From positions 1-26,875 of the forward strand of contig JADJOY010000053.1 in NCBI GenBank assembly GCA_016713535.1: DNA of 26,875 nt. Reading direction: 5' to 3'. This document shows, piece by piece, positions 26,277 to 26,875 of this stretch. Under the pieces are notes generated by a model. It was not told where the DNA came from and did no database searches. It worked only from the letters and a program-made list of their open reading frames with translations. This DNA comes from Deltaproteobacteria bacterium (GTDB taxonomy: Bacteria; JADJOY01). Within the stretch, counting starts at the first letter, position 1. The number at the start of each line of letters is the position of its first letter. The translations under genes and the position numbers were made by a program.

Positions 26277-26875
26277 GTGAAACCGTTCGCCGGGATCGCC
26301 TCCCCGCGGCCCTCGTGTGGGGCTGCGGCGGTGACTCGGCGGGGGCACCGGCTCCGGCCACGCCGGGTCCGCTCGCGGTGAAGGCGGCGGGCTACGACGC
26401 CAACCACGTCGCCTGGCACCAGACCGCGGAGTTCGGCAGCCGCGTCGAGACCCGCTTCGCGACGCCCGACTCCACCGAGGTCGTGCTCTACGACGACCTC
26501 GGCGACTCGACGTTCTGGACCGGCCAGTACGCGGCGAGCCAGGCGTTCCCGCTTGCCGCCGTGACCGGTGATGCGGAGGGCGCGCGCCAACGCGCTGCGC
26601 GCGCAGCGAGCGCGCTCCACCACCACTAGCCGCGACCGGCAAGCGCGGCTTCGTGGGGGGCGCTTCGTGGGCTCGATCCCTCGACGAGCCGGCGCTCTGG
26701 GCCACGGGAGCCGTGCACCGACGAGAACTGCACGTCGTCACGGAAGGCCCGTGGCTGGGCCACTTGGCTCGGCAACACCAGCCGCGACCAGTACACGGGG
26801 TGGTTCTACGGGCTGAGCCCAGTCCACGACCTGGTCGGCGATCCCGCCACCAACGCGGTGATCGAGCAGGACATG
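26277..26875 (+). CDS. lipoprotein of unknown function, 3' end beyond window
   Basis: A GTG at 26277 is the likely start, 16 bp after the previous stop, followed within 50 bp by a frame change into a signal segment with lipobox (LPAALVWGCGG, about 26308-26333). The mature text is well preserved over three frames: GYDANHVAWHQTAEFGSRVE, DDLGDSTFWTGQYAASQAF, AVTGDAEARANALRALSALH, RGFVGRFVGSIPDEP, NTSRDQYTGWFYGLSP and VHDLVGDPATNAVIEQDM, where the window ends. The pattern (an aromatic/charged helical repeat with TGQYAASQAF and NTSRDQYTGWFYGL) resembles myxobacterial lipoproteins thought to have a six-hairpin glycosidase-like fold; this is recalled similarity, not proof. Breaks near 26300 and 26585. 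Confidence 0.55.

Noticed and set aside
26640-26720. Possible further REP-like copy near the window end (GGGGGGCGCTTCGTGGGC)
   Set aside because: Only a short resemblance to the left arm and no CTGGAGGG end; the stretch is explained as coding sequence of the last lipoprotein.

Overview
The window reads as chromosomal DNA of a high-GC Gram-negative bacterium, most likely a myxobacterium or relative (Myxococcota, formerly Deltaproteobacteria). The grounds are the strong G/C third-position bias, many secreted lipoproteins with long non-enzymatic architectures (FG-GAP/VCBS propellers, IPT/TIG, Cys-rich modules), a large CHASE3-PAS-GAF-GGDEF protein, and a PHP-domain lipoprotein. The lineage is inferred from protein style; there is no rRNA or marker gene.

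Layout. (1) 1-3231: a membrane LrgB-family gene whose N-terminus looks replaced, convergent with an apparent two-gene operon on the minus strand encoding a medium/long-chain acyl-CoA ligase and an HdhA-like 7-alpha-hydroxysteroid dehydrogenase. (2) 3342-6119: a membrane diguanylate cyclase with a damaged second PAS domain, followed by a GC-rich patch packed with palindromes. (3) 6120-9805: a lipoprotein with a PHP metallohydrolase domain, palindromic REP-like repeats, and a broken RAYT (REP-associated tyrosine transposase). (4) 9814-11319, minus: an orphan NuoF-like flavoprotein. (5) 11377-11549: a MITE-like element with terminal inverted repeats in the divergent intergenic region. (6) 11612-13641: a small lipoprotein and a secreted Cys-rich protein. 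(7) 13823-24610: a run of large FG-GAP/VCBS and TolB-like beta-propeller lipoproteins, one split by an ISL3-family insertion sequence. The last two are tandem paralogues that share an almost identical block of about 1.1 kb between diverged flanks. (8) 24632-26875: glyoxalase II (gloB), a PPOX-fold oxidoreductase, a Tat-type lipoprotein with an HxH motif, and the start of another lipoprotein that runs off the window.

A dominant property is frame disruption. hdhA and the acyl-CoA ligase are intact, but from about 4.5 kb onward nearly every gene keeps its family signature only if one switches frame every few hundred bases, usually by a single base. This looks like uncorrected long-read indels or, less likely, mass decay. 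I therefore give gene extents from protein continuity and say where the frames break.

The most interesting signals are the REP-like family together with its probable RAYT transposase, the gene-conversion-like block between the FG-GAP paralogues, the MITE-like element, and the IS insertion into a surface-propeller gene. I found no CRISPR array, tRNA or rRNA.
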